Shown: positions 5,545-5,706 of the stretch, piece by piece
Position numbering within the stretch: the first letter of the stretch is position 1
Layout: every line of letters begins with the position of its first letter
Program-made: the position numbers and the translations under genes
From: an uncultured Variovorax sp.
Lineage (GTDB): Bacteria; Pseudomonadota; Gammaproteobacteria; Burkholderiales; Burkholderiaceae_C
Assembly (NCBI GenBank): GCA_903872875.1
Contig: CAIQMJ010000146.1
Span: forward strand, 1 to 5,706
Direction of reading: 5' to 3'
DNA length: 5,706 nt
Notes under the pieces: model-generated
What the model was told of the DNA's origin: nothing
The model's database searches: none
What the model saw: only the letters and a program-made list of their open reading frames with translations

Positions 5545-5706
5545 TCAATGCACCTTTCTGGTGGCGCGGCGTGGGGGTACGGTGGCCTTCGCGGCGACCG
5601 CGGTTGTTGCGACGGCCGCAACGGCGACAACGGGATCCGGCGCCACCTCCGGGGCCGCCGCGGACGCACCGGCCTCGCGCCCGAAGAAGAACGCGTGCTC
5701 GGCCGC
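5545..5706 (-). CDS. C-terminal end of an unidentified protein with an Ala/Pro/Val-rich tail (5' partial)
   Basis: The minus strand is open from the right edge to the TGA at 5545-5547, giving 53 residues. They begin AAEHAFFFGREAG, then run through a low-complexity stretch rich in Ala, Val, Pro and Thr, and end with a basic tail (PPRRATRKVH). Most codons end in G or C, as in the genes downstream, which supports this frame, but all three minus-strand frames are open here because of the base composition. The stop is followed immediately by the ATG of the monooxygenase (TGAATG), and the monooxygenase Shine-Dalgarno lies inside it, so the two are very likely co-transcribed. The tail looks like a disordered extension. 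I do not recognise the family: a transporter, an oxidoreductase or another enzyme of the same pathway are all possible. Confidence 0.6.
   Translation of the reverse strand, partial: AAEHAFFFGREAGASAAAPEVAPDPVVAVAAVATTAVAAKATVPPRRATRKVH
5551..5557 (-). promoter_or_regulatory. Shine-Dalgarno of the monooxygenase gene
   Basis: Minus-strand AAAGGTG ends 6 bases before the ATG at 5544 (AGG core 8 bases away). It lies inside the last codons of the upstream partial gene, so it is a within-operon site. Confidence 0.75.

Noticed and set aside
4514..5548. 344-codon minus-strand frame overlapping the monooxygenase
   Set aside because: Frame-shifted reading of the monooxygenase with an Arg-rich product. 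The true frame has uninterrupted luciferase-family motifs and the RBS.
1..5706. Possible CRISPR array, tRNA, rRNA, IS element or riboswitch
   Set aside because: No spaced direct repeats, inverted-repeat ends, transposase or structured RNA pattern was seen. Coding DNA fills nearly the whole window, and the only gaps are 10, 22 and 9 bases.

Overview
This is a GC-rich window of about two-thirds G+C with tightly packed genes. It looks like a chromosomal catabolic/accessory locus of a betaproteobacterium, probably Burkholderiales. That assignment is inferred from composition and gene families only; no rRNA or other marker is present. I see no mobile element, tRNA, rRNA or CRISPR array.

Plus strand: the window opens inside an IclR-type regulator of the PcaR/PcaU/PobR branch (1-701, N-terminus cut off). 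Ten bases later comes a complete SPINDLY/O-GlcNAc-transferase-like protein with an N-terminal TPR array and a C-terminal GT41 catalytic region (712-2811). This gene is visibly less GC-rich than its neighbours and has no obvious metabolic link to them.

Minus strand (transcribed right to left, converging on the GT41 gene across a 22-base gap with a small hairpin): the 3' end of an unidentified gene with an Ala/Pro-rich tail (5545-5706), a RutA-like group C flavin monooxygenase (4450-5544), an HpcH/HpaI-family aldolase (3670-4440) and an alpha/beta-hydrolase-fold protein (2834-3673). Junctions are TGAATG with no gap, a 9-base gap, and a 4-base ATGA overlap. Each complete gene has a recognisable Shine-Dalgarno sequence, so this is very probably one translationally coupled operon.

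Working model (inference): the monooxygenase oxidises or opens a substrate, possibly an amide, N-heterocycle or aromatic. The alpha/beta protein processes the product, and the aldolase releases pyruvate or a similar oxo-acid plus an aldehyde. The IclR protein is a candidate regulator. The parallel with Rut pyrimidine degradation is notable because RutA is a related monooxygenase and E. coli RutD is an alpha/beta-fold protein without the usual serine nucleophile. Here too the hydrolase has an abnormal elbow (G-H-H-T-G, His at the nucleophile position) and no evident catalytic His. The substrate cannot be read from the sequence.
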